Assembly: GCA_039029535.1 (NCBI GenBank)
Contig: JBCCFW010000011.1
Span: forward strand, 31,719 to 95,718
Length of the DNA stretch: 64,000 nt
Direction of reading: 5' to 3'
DNA from: JBCCFW01 sp039029535
GTDB lineage: Bacteria > Acidobacteriota > JBCCFW01
Part shown: piece after piece, positions 7,927 through 15,646 of the stretch
How the letters are laid out: every line of letters begins with the position of its first letter
How positions within the stretch are numbered: the stretch's first letter is position 1
Translations under genes and position numbers: made by a program
Notes under the pieces: generated by a model
Database searches by the model: none
Told to the model about the DNA's origin: nothing
Seen by the model: only the letters and a program-made list of their open reading frames with translations

Positions 7927-9263
7927 CGGTCTCGCGTCAGTGGCGACGTCTTCAGGTCCTGAGCCTCGCCAGCGGCGGCGTCTCCGCCGTCGTCGCCCTG
8001 GTCCTGACGTGGACCGTGCCCGGACCGATCGCCGGATCCCCTGCCCTGCGCTGGACGCTCACCACCCTCATCCTGCTCAGTTGGATTGGTTGCCATCTCG
8101 CCGCGCGCGAGCAGCTCACCGACCGGTTGCGCACCTTCGCCAACCTCGTGGGCGCCGTGCGCGAGGAGGACTTCTCGCTCCGCGCCTCCGGCTCCGAGGG
8201 CGGTGACCCGAGCGCGGAGATGGCGTCCGAGCTCAACGCGCTCAGCGCCGACCTGCGAGGACGACGACTCGCCAAGAAGGAGACTGAGGCGCTCCTCGGC
8301 AAGGTCCTCGGCGAGATCGACGCCGGCATCTTCGCCTTCGACGAGGACCGTCGGCTCCAGCTCGTCAATCGCCGCGGCGCGGAGTGGCTCGGCAAGGATC
8401 CCGCCGACCTCCACGGCAGCTCGGCGCGGATGCTCGGGCTCGAAGCCTGCCTCGCCGGCGACACGCCCCGCGTCCTCGAGCTCGCCCTGCCCGCGGCCAC
8501 CGGTCGTCACGAGATTCGACGCGCGACCTTCCGCGAGAGCGGTCATCCCCACGAGCTGCTGGTCGTCACCGACCTGTCCCGCGCCCTCGCCGCCGAGGAA
8601 CGACTGGCGTGGAAGCGGCTCGTGCAGGTGCTGCGTCACGAGATCAACAACTCGCTCGCACCCATCCGCTCCATGGCCGCCACGCTCTCCAGCAAGCTCG
8701 ACCGCGCGCCCCGCCCCGACGATCTCGACGACGACCTGGCCGAAGGTCTCGACGTCATCCACTCTCGCTCCGACGCCCTCGGTCGGCTCATGGCGGCCTA
8801 CGCCCAGCTCACGCGGCTGCCGGCACCGCAGCTTCGAGAGGTCGACGTCGCCGAGCTCGTGCAACGCGTCGCCACGATGGAAGAGCGACGACCGGTGACG
8901 ATCGAGCCGGGCCCGACCGTCACCCTCGAGGCCGATCCCGATCAGCTCGAGCAAGCGCTCATCAACTTGCTGCGCAACGCGACCGACGCGGTGCTGTCGA
9001 CCGAAGCCGACGGCGTCGTGCGCATGGGCTGGACGGAAGCCCACGCCGAGACGGGTCTGCTCATCTTCTGGATCGAAGACGACGGCCCCGGGCTTGCCGA
9101 CAGCGAGAACCTCTTCGTGCCGTTCTTCACGACCAAGCCCGGCGGCAGCGGCATCGGCCTGGTGCTCGCGCGACAGGTCGCCGAAGCCCACGGTGGTCGG
9201 CTCGAGCTGACCAACCGCAGCGACGCCACGGGGGCCCGCGTGACCCTCGCCGTCCCGGCCTGA
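7923..9263 (+). CDS. Sensor histidine kinase with PAS domain
   Basis: 446 residues. Two membrane helices (about 10-32 and 41-60) are separated by only a few residues, so almost nothing is exposed outside; the signal is probably sensed in the membrane or cytoplasm. A HAMP-like linker and a PAS-like domain (about 125-215) follow. The H-box is LRHEINNSLAPI with phospho-acceptor His239. The ATPase part has the N-box NLLRNATDA (Asn352), G1 DDGPGL and G2 GSGIGLVLA. The GTG start overlaps the regulator stop (GTGA), so kinase and regulator form a coupled pair resembling NtrB/NtrC. It likely reports envelope or drug stress to the downstream exporter; this is inferred from position. Confidence 0.94.
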   Translation: MTVSRQWRRLQVLSLASGGVSAVVALVLTWTVPGPIAGSPALRWTLTTLILLSWIGCHLAAREQLTDRLRTFANLVGAVREEDFSLRASGSEGGDPSAEMASELNALSADLRGRRLAKKETEALLGKVLGEIDAGIFAFDEDRRLQLVNRRGAEWLGKDPADLHGSSARMLGLEACLAGDTPRVLELALPAATGRHEIRRATFRESGHPHELLVVTDLSRALAAEERLAWKRLVQVLRHEINNSLAPIRSMAATLSSKLDRAPRPDDLDDDLAEGLDVIHSRSDALGRLMAAYAQLTRLPAPQLREVDVAELVQRVATMEERRPVTIEPGPTVTLEADPDQLEQALINLLRNATDAVLSTEADGVVRMGWTEAHAETGLLIFWIEDDGPGLADSENLFVPFFTTKPGGSGIGLVLARQVAEAHGGRLELTNRSDATGARVTLAVPA

Positions 9264-9280
9264 CGACGGGATCCCGGCCC

Positions 9281-9296
9281 GTCCCAGTTCTGGGAC
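9281..9296. promoter_or_regulatory. Dyad, candidate enhancer site for the NtrC-type activator
   Basis: GTCCCAG-TT-CTGGGAC is a perfect 7-base inverted repeat with a 2-base centre. It starts 17 bases after the kinase stop and ends 71 bases before the -24 element of the sigma-54 promoter, a usual place for an activator-binding site. A second, wider dyad (GATCCCGG 9270-9277 with CCGGGATC 9309-9316) surrounds it. As RNA it could also help end the upstream transcript, but no U-run follows. Confidence 0.55.
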
Positions 9297-9367
9297 GCGG
9301 TCTCGGATCCGGGATCGCGAAACCGGGACTGCTGACCTGAGATCGCCCTGAACGGCCGTCTCAGCCC

Positions 9368-9382
9368 TGGCACGACGCTTGC
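9368..9382 (+). promoter_or_regulatory. Sigma-54 (RpoN) promoter of the exporter operon
   Basis: TGGCACGACGCTTGC fits the sigma-54 consensus TGGCACG-N4-TTGC at every fixed position, with the GG of -24 and the GC of -12 correctly spaced. Transcription should begin about 12 bases after the GC, near 9393, which is only about 3 bases before the ATG at 9396. The HlyD-like transcript would therefore be almost leaderless, in agreement with the lack of a Shine-Dalgarno. The neighbouring sigma-54 activator gene supports a real promoter. Confidence 0.88.
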
Positions 9383-9395
9383 CCCTTCACCGGGC

Positions 9396-10649
9396 ATGGA
9401 CCTCGCCAAGCCCACGCAACCCCGACGCTTCCCGAGCTGGACCCAGCTCTCTCTCCTTCTCGTGATCGCCGTGGTCGTCGCGACCTTCGTCGGCCTGCCT
9501 CGTCTTCGGGCGGGGCTGCCCGAACTCGACGGCGACGCCGCCTGGTTCGGCACCGTCGAGCGCGGACCCATGACCATCTCGGTGCGGGCGCCCGGTCGGC
9601 TCGTCCCCGAACAGGAGCGGTGGATCACCGCCCCGGCCGAGGGCGTGGTCGAGCGCATGGTGGCCGAGCCGGGTGACGCGTTGCTCGGTCCGGAGCTGCT
9701 CTTGCTGCTCGCCAACCCCGAGCTCGAACGCGAGGTCGACGATGCCGAGCTCGCCCTGCGCTCGGAGCGAGCGGCCGCCGCCGCGCTGGAAGCTCGGCTC
9801 GCCAACGAGCTGCTCGACCTGCGCGCTTCCCTTCACTCGATCACCACCGACCTGCGCGAGGCCGAGCTGCGCTCGGTCCGCAACGAGAGTCTCCACGCGG
9901 CCGGCCTCATCGCCGAGCTCGAGCTGGAGCTCGGTCGGCTCGAGGTCGAGGAGCTGCAGGGTCGACGCGAGCTCGAGAACGAGCGACTGGCCGTGCGGCG
10001 TCGCTCGCAGAAGACCGAGCAGGAAGCCCAGCGCATCCGCATCGAGCAGGCCGAGACGGTGCTCGCCGATCTCCGACGTGACGTCGCCGGTCTCCAGGTC
10101 CGCGCCAGCGTCGCCGGGGTGGTGACCGAGATCGTCCCCGAGGTCGGCTCGCGCGTGCGGCTCGGTGACCCGCTCATCAAGGTCATGGACCCGAGTCGTC
10201 TCCGCGTGGAGCTCGACGTGCCGCAGGCGCGAGCAGCCGACATCGTCGTCGGTCAGACCGTGCTCATCGACACGCGTCAGGCGATGAGCCGTGGCCGCGT
10301 GCGACGCATCGACCCCTCGGTGCAGGACGGCATCGTTCGTGTCGACGTCGACCCGACCGAAGACCTCACCTCCGACGCCCGCGCCGCCATGCGGGTGGAC
10401 GGGACCATCGAGATCGAAGAGCTCGGCGAGGTCCTGCGCACTCGTCGACCTCGCGATGCACGGGAAAACGGCCGGATGGTCGTCTACCGCCTCGACGAGT
10501 CCGGCCAGGAGGCCGAGCGTGTCGACGTGAGGCTCGGTCGTCTCTCCCTTCGCGACGTGCAAGTTCTCGCCGGTCTCGCGGTCGGCGATCGCATCATTCT
10601 CTCCGACACCTCTCAGTTCGGCGGCGCGGACCGCATCCGCATCCGCTGA
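9396..10649 (+). CDS. HlyD/MacA-type periplasmic adaptor protein
   Basis: 417 residues. One N-terminal membrane helix (about 17-37) anchors it in the inner membrane. Then come the first half of a lipoyl-like domain (about 55-95, GVVERMVAEPGDALLG), a long coiled-coil hairpin rich in Glu, Leu and Arg (about 105-205), the second lipoyl half (LQVRASVAGVVTEIVPEVGSRV), and a beta-barrel domain. This order is that of membrane-fusion proteins that link an inner-membrane ABC exporter to an outer-membrane duct. No outer-membrane factor gene is nearby. It begins the operon behind the sigma-54 promoter, with the ATPase gene 11 bases later. The substrate is unknown. Confidence 0.92.
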   Translation: MDLAKPTQPRRFPSWTQLSLLLVIAVVVATFVGLPRLRAGLPELDGDAAWFGTVERGPMTISVRAPGRLVPEQERWITAPAEGVVERMVAEPGDALLGPELLLLLANPELEREVDDAELALRSERAAAAALEARLANELLDLRASLHSITTDLREAELRSVRNESLHAAGLIAELELELGRLEVEELQGRRELENERLAVRRRSQKTEQEAQRIRIEQAETVLADLRRDVAGLQVRASVAGVVTEIVPEVGSRVRLGDPLIKVMDPSRLRVELDVPQARAADIVVGQTVLIDTRQAMSRGRVRRIDPSVQDGIVRVDVDPTEDLTSDARAAMRVDGTIEIEELGEVLRTRRPRDARENGRMVVYRLDESGQEAERVDVRLGRLSLRDVQVLAGLAVGDRIILSDTSQFGGADRIRIR

Positions 10650-10660
10650 GGAGTCTCGCC

Positions 10661-11374
10661 ATGAGTCAGGACCGACCCATCATTCAGCTCGAGAACCTGC
10701 GTCGCGTGTTCCACGCCGCCGAGGTGGAGACCCATGCCCTGTCGGGGATCCAGCTCAGCGTGCAACCCGGCGAGTTCCTCTCCATCAGCGGCCCCTCCGG
10801 CAGTGGCAAGACCACCCTGCTGAGCATCCTCGGACTGCTCGATGCTCCCAGCAGCGGTCGCTACCTCCTCGACGGCCGTGAGGTCGGTGAGCTCCGACCC
10901 ATCGACCGTGCCCGCCTGCGCGGCAGCCAGATCGGCTTCATCTTCCAGAGCTTCAACCTCATCGGCGACCTCACCGTCGAGGACAACGTCGAGCTGGCGC
11001 TGAGCTATCAGTCGGTGCCCGTCGACGAGCGTCGTCCCCGCGTGAAGGCCGCCCTCGAGCGGGTGGGCATGGCGCACCGCGCCCGGCACTTCCCTTCGCA
11101 GCTCTCGGGTGGTCAGCAGCAGCGCGTGGCGGTCGCCCGCGCCATCGTGGGCAAGCCGCTCGTGCTGCTCGCCGACGAGCCCACCGGCAACCTCGACTCG
11201 GCCAACGGTGAGGCGGTCATCGAGCTCCTCAAGGAGCTGCACGCCGAGGGCGCGACGATCTGCATGGTCACGCACAACCCCGAGTATGCCGAGATGGCCG
11301 ACCGTGACATCCAGCTCTTCGACGGTCGGATCGTCGACGAGTCGCGTCGTCAGGCGTTGGAGGCCGTGCGATGA
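10661..11374 (+). CDS. ABC transporter ATPase, MacB/LolD type
   Basis: 237 residues, the normal length for this family. Walker A is SGPSGSGKTT (about 43-52), the Q-loop FIFQSFNL, the signature LSGGQQQR (about 148) and Walker B LLADEPTGNLD; the H-loop is MVTHNPEYA. These place it in the LolD/MacB/FtsE group, which drives mechanotransmission exporters for lipoproteins, peptides or drugs. GAGGAG precedes the ATG. The stop overlaps the permease start by 4 bases (ATGA), so ATPase and permease are made together and should form a complex with the HlyD-like adaptor. Confidence 0.96.
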   Translation: MSQDRPIIQLENLRRVFHAAEVETHALSGIQLSVQPGEFLSISGPSGSGKTTLLSILGLLDAPSSGRYLLDGREVGELRPIDRARLRGSQIGFIFQSFNLIGDLTVEDNVELALSYQSVPVDERRPRVKAALERVGMAHRARHFPSQLSGGQQQRVAVARAIVGKPLVLLADEPTGNLDSANGEAVIELLKELHAEGATICMVTHNPEYAEMADRDIQLFDGRIVDESRRQALEAVR

Positions 11375-13794
11375 GCGGGCTGCTATCCGACCTCTGGCAT
11401 GACCTGCGCCACGCCGCCGGCTCGCTGCGTCGTCACGCCGGCTTCTCGGCGACCGTCATCGTGACGCTGGCCGTCGGCATCGGCGTGAACACCGCCATGT
11501 TCAGCATCGTCGACAACGTCCTGCTACGACCACTTGGGTACCCCGAGTCCGATCGTCTCCAGACGCTGACCATCCGCACGCCGCAGCGCTCGGTCTCGAC
11601 CTACGGCTTCGGTGACGGTGAATTCGAGGCGCTCGCTCGGGACGCCAAGTCCTTCGAGCTGATGGGACGCTACGACTACGGCGGCGGCACCCTCAGCGGC
11701 GACGGTGGTCCACCCGAGGAGCCGACATCCCTCGGCATCGACCTCGGCTTGCAGGAGATCCTCGGCCTGACCCCGCTCATGGGTCGTCGCTTCTCCCAGG
11801 ACGACTACACCGACGGCGCCGACCGCGTGGTCATGCTCGGCGAGGAGATCTGGCGACGACGCTACGGTGCGGACCCGGAGCTCGTCGGTCGCACGGTGCT
11901 GCTCGACGAGAGCGCGCACGTGGTCGTCGGCATCGTGCCCGACGTGCTGCGTTTCCCCGACGAGTCCGAGCCCATCCAGGTGTGGCGCGTCCGTCGTCTG
12001 AGCCCGACTCCGCGGATGGGTTGGGGCAGCCTGGGGGTGGTGGGCCGTCTCGCGCCGGGCGTGACCGACGAGCAGGCCGACTCCGAGCTCGAGGCCCTCG
12101 CCGCCGGGATGGCGACGGAGCACCCGGACACCAACACCGACCGCAGCTTCGCCTCGCAGTCGATGCAAGAGACCGCGGTGGGCAGCGTGCAGGACACCCT
12201 GTTCCTGCTCTGGGGTGCCGTCGGCTTCGTCTTGCTGCTGGCCTGCATGAACTCGGCGAACCTGCTGTTGGCGCGAGCGGCGTCGAAGGCCCACGAGTTC
12301 GCGGTGTGCTCGGCCATCGGGGCCTCACCTCGACGGGTCATGCAACGCGTCCTGTCCGAGAGCGTGCTGTTGTCCTTGGTCGCCGGCCTGGCCGGGCTGC
12401 TCGTCGCCCAGTGGACCATCGAGGGCGCCGCGCTGTTCGGTCTTCAGGGCCTGCCCCGCGCGCAGGAGATCGGGCTCGACGGTCGCATCTTCGGCTTCAC
12501 CGTCGTCCTGGCCACCTTGGCCGGTCTCGCCTACGGCCTGCTCCCCGCCTGGCAGCTCGGACGTCTCGACCTGTCCGAGATGATGAAGGACGGCGGCACC
12601 CGCGTGTCCATGGGTCCCGTCGGTCAGAAGATCCGCTCGGCGCTCACGATCGGCGAGGTCGCGGTGGCCTGCGTGCTGCTCATCGGCGCCGGCCTGACCA
12701 TCCGCTCGTCGCGCGAGATCCGCGCCACCGACCCCGGCTTCGATCACCAGAACATGCTCGGCCTCACGCTCTGGGCCGACCGACCGAGGGGCGCCGACGC
12801 GGGATGGAACGAGCGCTTCTTCGACGGGCTCATGGAACGCATCTCCGCGGTGCCGGGTGTCGAGACCGTGAGCATCATCAACGGCATGCCCTGGCAGAGC
12901 ATGTTCGACTACTCGACGAACGTCGTCATCGCCGACCATCCCTCGTTCGAGTCCGGTGAGCCGGCGCAGACCAAGTTCCGCGTGGTCTCGGAGGGCTACC
13001 TGGCGGACATGGACATCCCGCTGCTCGCTGGTCGTCAGTTCACGACGGCCGACGATCGCGACGCACCGGCGGTGACCATCGTCAGCGAGGAGCTCGCCGC
13101 CTTGTACTGGCCCGACACCGAGCCCGTCGGTCAGCGCATTCAGGTCGGTGAGAACGATGTCGAGATCATCGGGATGGTCGGCGGCATCCGCGAGCGCCGG
13201 CTCGATCGCGAGCCGGTGCCGATGCTGTACTTCCCCTACCGACAGAACGCCGACATCGCGATGACGCTCATGGTCCGCACCGATCGCGAGCCGACCCTGG
13301 TCGAGCGTCCCGTGCAGGACGCCATCTGGGCCGAGTCGCCGAACCAGGGCATCTGGCGCACGACCACGCTCGACTCCCTGCTCGCCGGCACGCTCGTGCG
13401 CGAGCGACTGTACTCGACCTTGCTGACGGCCTTTGCCCTCGTCGCCGTGCTGCTTGCGGCCACCGGCGTGTACGGCGTCATGAGCTTCGCGGTCACCCAG
13501 CGCACCCAGGAGATCGGCATCCGGATGGCGCTGGGCGCGACGACGCCGAGCGTGTGCTGGTCGGTGGTCTCCGGCGGCCTGCGCCTGGCCGCGCTCGGGC
13601 TGGTCATCGGTCTCCCGATCGCCTGGCTCACCTCGCGCTGGCTCACCGACGTGCTCTACCAGGTGACGGGCCTCGACCCCGTCACTCACGCGGCCGTCGC
13701 CGTGCTCATGGTGCTGGTGGCCGGGGCGGCCTGCTTCCTCCCGGCCTGGCGCGCGACCCGGGTCGAGCCGGCGGCTTGCTTGCGCGTGGACTGA
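11371..13794 (+). CDS. ABC permease of the MacB/FtsX ADOP family
   Basis: 807 residues. The N-terminus (LRHAAGSLRRHAGFSATVIVTLAVGIGVNTAMFSIVDNVLLRPL) and the end (TQRTQEIGIRMALGATTPSV...PAWRATRVEPAACLRVD) are those of the ADOP family, duplicated MacB-like permeases abundant in Acidobacteriota. It has two FtsX units, each with a large periplasmic MacB core; membrane helices cluster near residues 25-45, 270-450 and 685-795. Many ADOP proteins are orphans, whereas this one has its own ATPase and adaptor genes. It probably exports a lipophilic or peptide substrate into or across the periplasm. A hairpin with a U-run follows the stop. Confidence 0.93.
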   Translation: MSGLLSDLWHDLRHAAGSLRRHAGFSATVIVTLAVGIGVNTAMFSIVDNVLLRPLGYPESDRLQTLTIRTPQRSVSTYGFGDGEFEALARDAKSFELMGRYDYGGGTLSGDGGPPEEPTSLGIDLGLQEILGLTPLMGRRFSQDDYTDGADRVVMLGEEIWRRRYGADPELVGRTVLLDESAHVVVGIVPDVLRFPDESEPIQVWRVRRLSPTPRMGWGSLGVVGRLAPGVTDEQADSELEALAAGMATEHPDTNTDRSFASQSMQETAVGSVQDTLFLLWGAVGFVLLLACMNSANLLLARAASKAHEFAVCSAIGASPRRVMQRVLSESVLLSLVAGLAGLLVAQWTIEGAALFGLQGLPRAQEIGLDGRIFGFTVVLATLAGLAYGLLPAWQLGRLDLSEMMKDGGTRVSMGPVGQKIRSALTIGEVAVACVLLIGAGLTIRSSREIRATDPGFDHQNMLGLTLWADRPRGADAGWNERFFDGLMERISAVPGVETVSIINGMPWQSMFDYSTNVVIADHPSFESGEPAQTKFRVVSEGYLADMDIPLLAGRQFTTADDRDAPAVTIVSEELAALYWPDTEPVGQRIQVGENDVEIIGMVGGIRERRLDREPVPMLYFPYRQNADIAMTLMVRTDREPTLVERPVQDAIWAESPNQGIWRTTTLDSLLAGTLVRERLYSTLLTAFALVAVLLAATGVYGVMSFAVTQRTQEIGIRMALGATTPSVCWSVVSGGLRLAALGLVIGLPIAWLTSRWLTDVLYQVTGLDPVTHAAVAVLMVLVAGAACFLPAWRATRVEPAACLRVD

Positions 13795-13807
13795 CGAGAC
13801 GCAGCGA

Positions 13808-13848
13808 CCCTCCGAGAGTCGTGGCATGCTCTGCTCTCGGAGGGTTTT
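13808..13848 (+). terminator. Terminator-like hairpin overlapping the next gene's ribosome-binding site
   Basis: CCCTCCGAGAG (13808-13818) and CTCTCGGAGGG (13834-13844) form a perfect 11-base stem followed by TTTT. It stands right after the exporter operon, so it should act as its intrinsic terminator. The right arm also carries GGAGGG, the Shine-Dalgarno of the secreted-protein gene whose ATG is at 13851. A CATGCT hexamer (13825-13830) in the loop could be the -10 of that gene's own promoter, which would leave out the left arm. Confidence 0.75.
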
Positions 13849-13850
13849 CC

Positions 13851-15485
13851 ATGTTCGTTCGTCACGTTCTCGCCGCTTCCCTCGCTCTCTTCGCGACACC
13901 GTGCCTGACCATGGCGCAGGCGCTCAGCGGCTCGACAGTTCTCGGAGGCGGCTCGGGGTCGCCGCGTCTCGTGCACCAAGACGGGGAGCTGCTCACTCTC
14001 TTGCTCGAGGCGCAGTCCGACACGTGGTGGGTGGACGTCACGCTCGATGGCTTGATCGCTTCCGAGGGCTTGGTCGGCGGCCCGTCCGGCGATCATCCGA
14101 CCGGCGCACTCGTCACCAGCGATGGAGGTCTGCTGATCACCACCAACAGCGGCGCGCGCAGCCCGTCGATCTCGCTCGTCGCCGTCAGCAAGCTCGATGC
14201 CGAGCGTCGCCACCTGTGGACGCGAGCGTATCGACCCGAGGAGAACCTCGTCGGCGCAGCCGAGCTCGGCAACGGCGACCTGCTTCTCGTGGGCAGCGGC
14301 GATTTGAACTGGATGGACTCTCGAATCTGGCTCCTCCGTCTGGATGACGACGACGGGAGCGTGGTGAGCTCGACGATCGTGTCCGGCGACGGTAACTACG
14401 CTGCCGTCGACGTGGTCTCCCATCCCGACGGCGGCGTGCTTGTCGCGGCACAGGTCGCGGCGGAGGGAACGCTCGGTCGAGAACTCTGGCTTCTCCGCTT
14501 CGACGCCGCGCTCGAGCTGGAATGGCAAGCACTGTACGGCGGCCCGGGACCCGAGCGGGTGCACCACGTCGCCCCTCGGGTCGAGGGTGGTTGGCTGGTC
14601 GTCGGCATCACGACTTCCTACGGTCCCAACCCAGCGACGTTCGGCAGCATCTGGGCGTTGGCCATCGACGAGAACGGCGACGTCGAGTGGCAACGCGCCT
14701 TCGGTAGCGGCCTCGGTGATCTCCAACCGACCGCAGGACAACTCGTCGATGGTGGCTTCCTCGTTGCGTGTTGGAGCGTCTCGTTCGGCGTTCCGGATCT
14801 CTGGCTCGTGGCCCTCGAGTCGGACGGCTCGATGCGCTGGCAAGCCAGGCTCGACGCTGGCGACAGCGAGACCGAGCCCCGCGTGCACGTGCTCCAGGAT
14901 GGACGAGTCCTCATCGGTGCGCAGACCAACGCCTACTCACCGACGCATGACGCAGAACCCTGGCTCGTCTGGCTCGATCCGTCTGGCTCCTTCGCCACCG
15001 GTTGCCCGATGCTCGAGCCGACCACGGCAGACCTCGTCGTCACCGATGCCGTCCGTGGTGAGGTGCCGTTCCCCGTCAGCGAGGTACTCGCGGTCCCTCA
15101 TGAGCTGCCCGTCACGACGACCACGAACTGGACGTCCGACTTCCGAGCGCAGTGCTGGAGCACGCCGCCCCGAGAGGTCTCGGCTCCCGGTGTCGTCACT
15201 CCACTCAGGGTCGAGACCGGCGGCCTGCTGAGTTGGGAGGACGCCATCGAGTCAGGAGCCGAGACCTTCCGACTCTACCGAGGCCGCCTTCGCCTCCTGC
15301 CCACGAGCAGCTCGGCCACGTGCATCCGGTCCGGACTCGACGTCCCCGCCGCCGGCGACCCCGACAACCCGGGAGCTGGAGATGGGTGGTATTACCTCGT
15401 CGCTGGCGAGAACGTGGCGGGGACGGGACCGCTGGGACGCGACTCGCAGGGCGACGCGAGAGCGCCTTTCGCAACCTGCCCCTGA
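13851..15485 (+). CDS. Secreted beta-propeller-like protein, paralogue 2
   Basis: 544 residues. The frame is open far upstream, but the ATG at 13851 has GGAGGG 6 bases before it and begins a clear signal peptide (MFVRHVLAASLALFATPCLTMAQ). About eight propeller-type repeats follow, with units such as DENGDVEWQRAFGSG and ESDGSMRWQARLDAG. It ends with the same Fn3-like domain as its two paralogues (EVSAPGVVTPLRV, YRG, GWYYLVAGEN, final CP). Similarity to the gene at 2665 covers the whole length, so it arose by duplication. Function unknown; probably at the cell surface or released. Confidence 0.82.
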   Translation: MFVRHVLAASLALFATPCLTMAQALSGSTVLGGGSGSPRLVHQDGELLTLLLEAQSDTWWVDVTLDGLIASEGLVGGPSGDHPTGALVTSDGGLLITTNSGARSPSISLVAVSKLDAERRHLWTRAYRPEENLVGAAELGNGDLLLVGSGDLNWMDSRIWLLRLDDDDGSVVSSTIVSGDGNYAAVDVVSHPDGGVLVAAQVAAEGTLGRELWLLRFDAALELEWQALYGGPGPERVHHVAPRVEGGWLVVGITTSYGPNPATFGSIWALAIDENGDVEWQRAFGSGLGDLQPTAGQLVDGGFLVACWSVSFGVPDLWLVALESDGSMRWQARLDAGDSETEPRVHVLQDGRVLIGAQTNAYSPTHDAEPWLVWLDPSGSFATGCPMLEPTTADLVVTDAVRGEVPFPVSEVLAVPHELPVTTTTNWTSDFRAQCWSTPPREVSAPGVVTPLRVETGGLLSWEDAIESGAETFRLYRGRLRLLPTSSSATCIRSGLDVPAAGDPDNPGAGDGWYYLVAGENVAGTGPLGRDSQGDARAPFATCP

Positions 15486-15536
15486 CAGTCCTGTCAGCTT
15501 CTCCACGGCCCGCGGTTGTTCCCTGAGACCTCAGGG
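15482..15536. repeat. Two short perfect palindromes after the stop
   Basis: CTGACAG-TC-CTGTCAG (15482-15497) overlaps the stop codon of the second propeller gene, and CCCTGAG-AC-CTCAGGG (15521-15536) follows 23 bases later. Each has 7-base arms and a 2-base centre. They could be protein-binding dyads ahead of the third paralogue or small RNA hairpins slowing readthrough. No U-run follows either. Confidence 0.45.
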
Positions 15537-15540
15537 TCTC

Positions 15541-15581
15541 GTGCCGGCGGGCCCGTCCCGCGATTCCGGGCTCGCCGGCAC
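15541..15581 (+). terminator. Strong GC-rich hairpin between paralogues 2 and 3
   Basis: GTGCCGGCGGGCCCG (15541-15555) pairs with CGGGCTCGCCGGCAC (15567-15581) over all 15 positions, one of them a G-U pair, with an 11-base loop. No U-run follows, so it is not a canonical intrinsic terminator, though such hairpins can stop or protect transcripts in GC-rich bacteria. It suggests that the two tandem paralogues are separately transcribed. Confidence 0.5.
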
Positions 15582-15646
15582 GCGACGAGGCGCTCGGCTC
15601 GATCTCCCGACGCACCACCGCGATCGGATCGGGCGATGGGGAAGCC

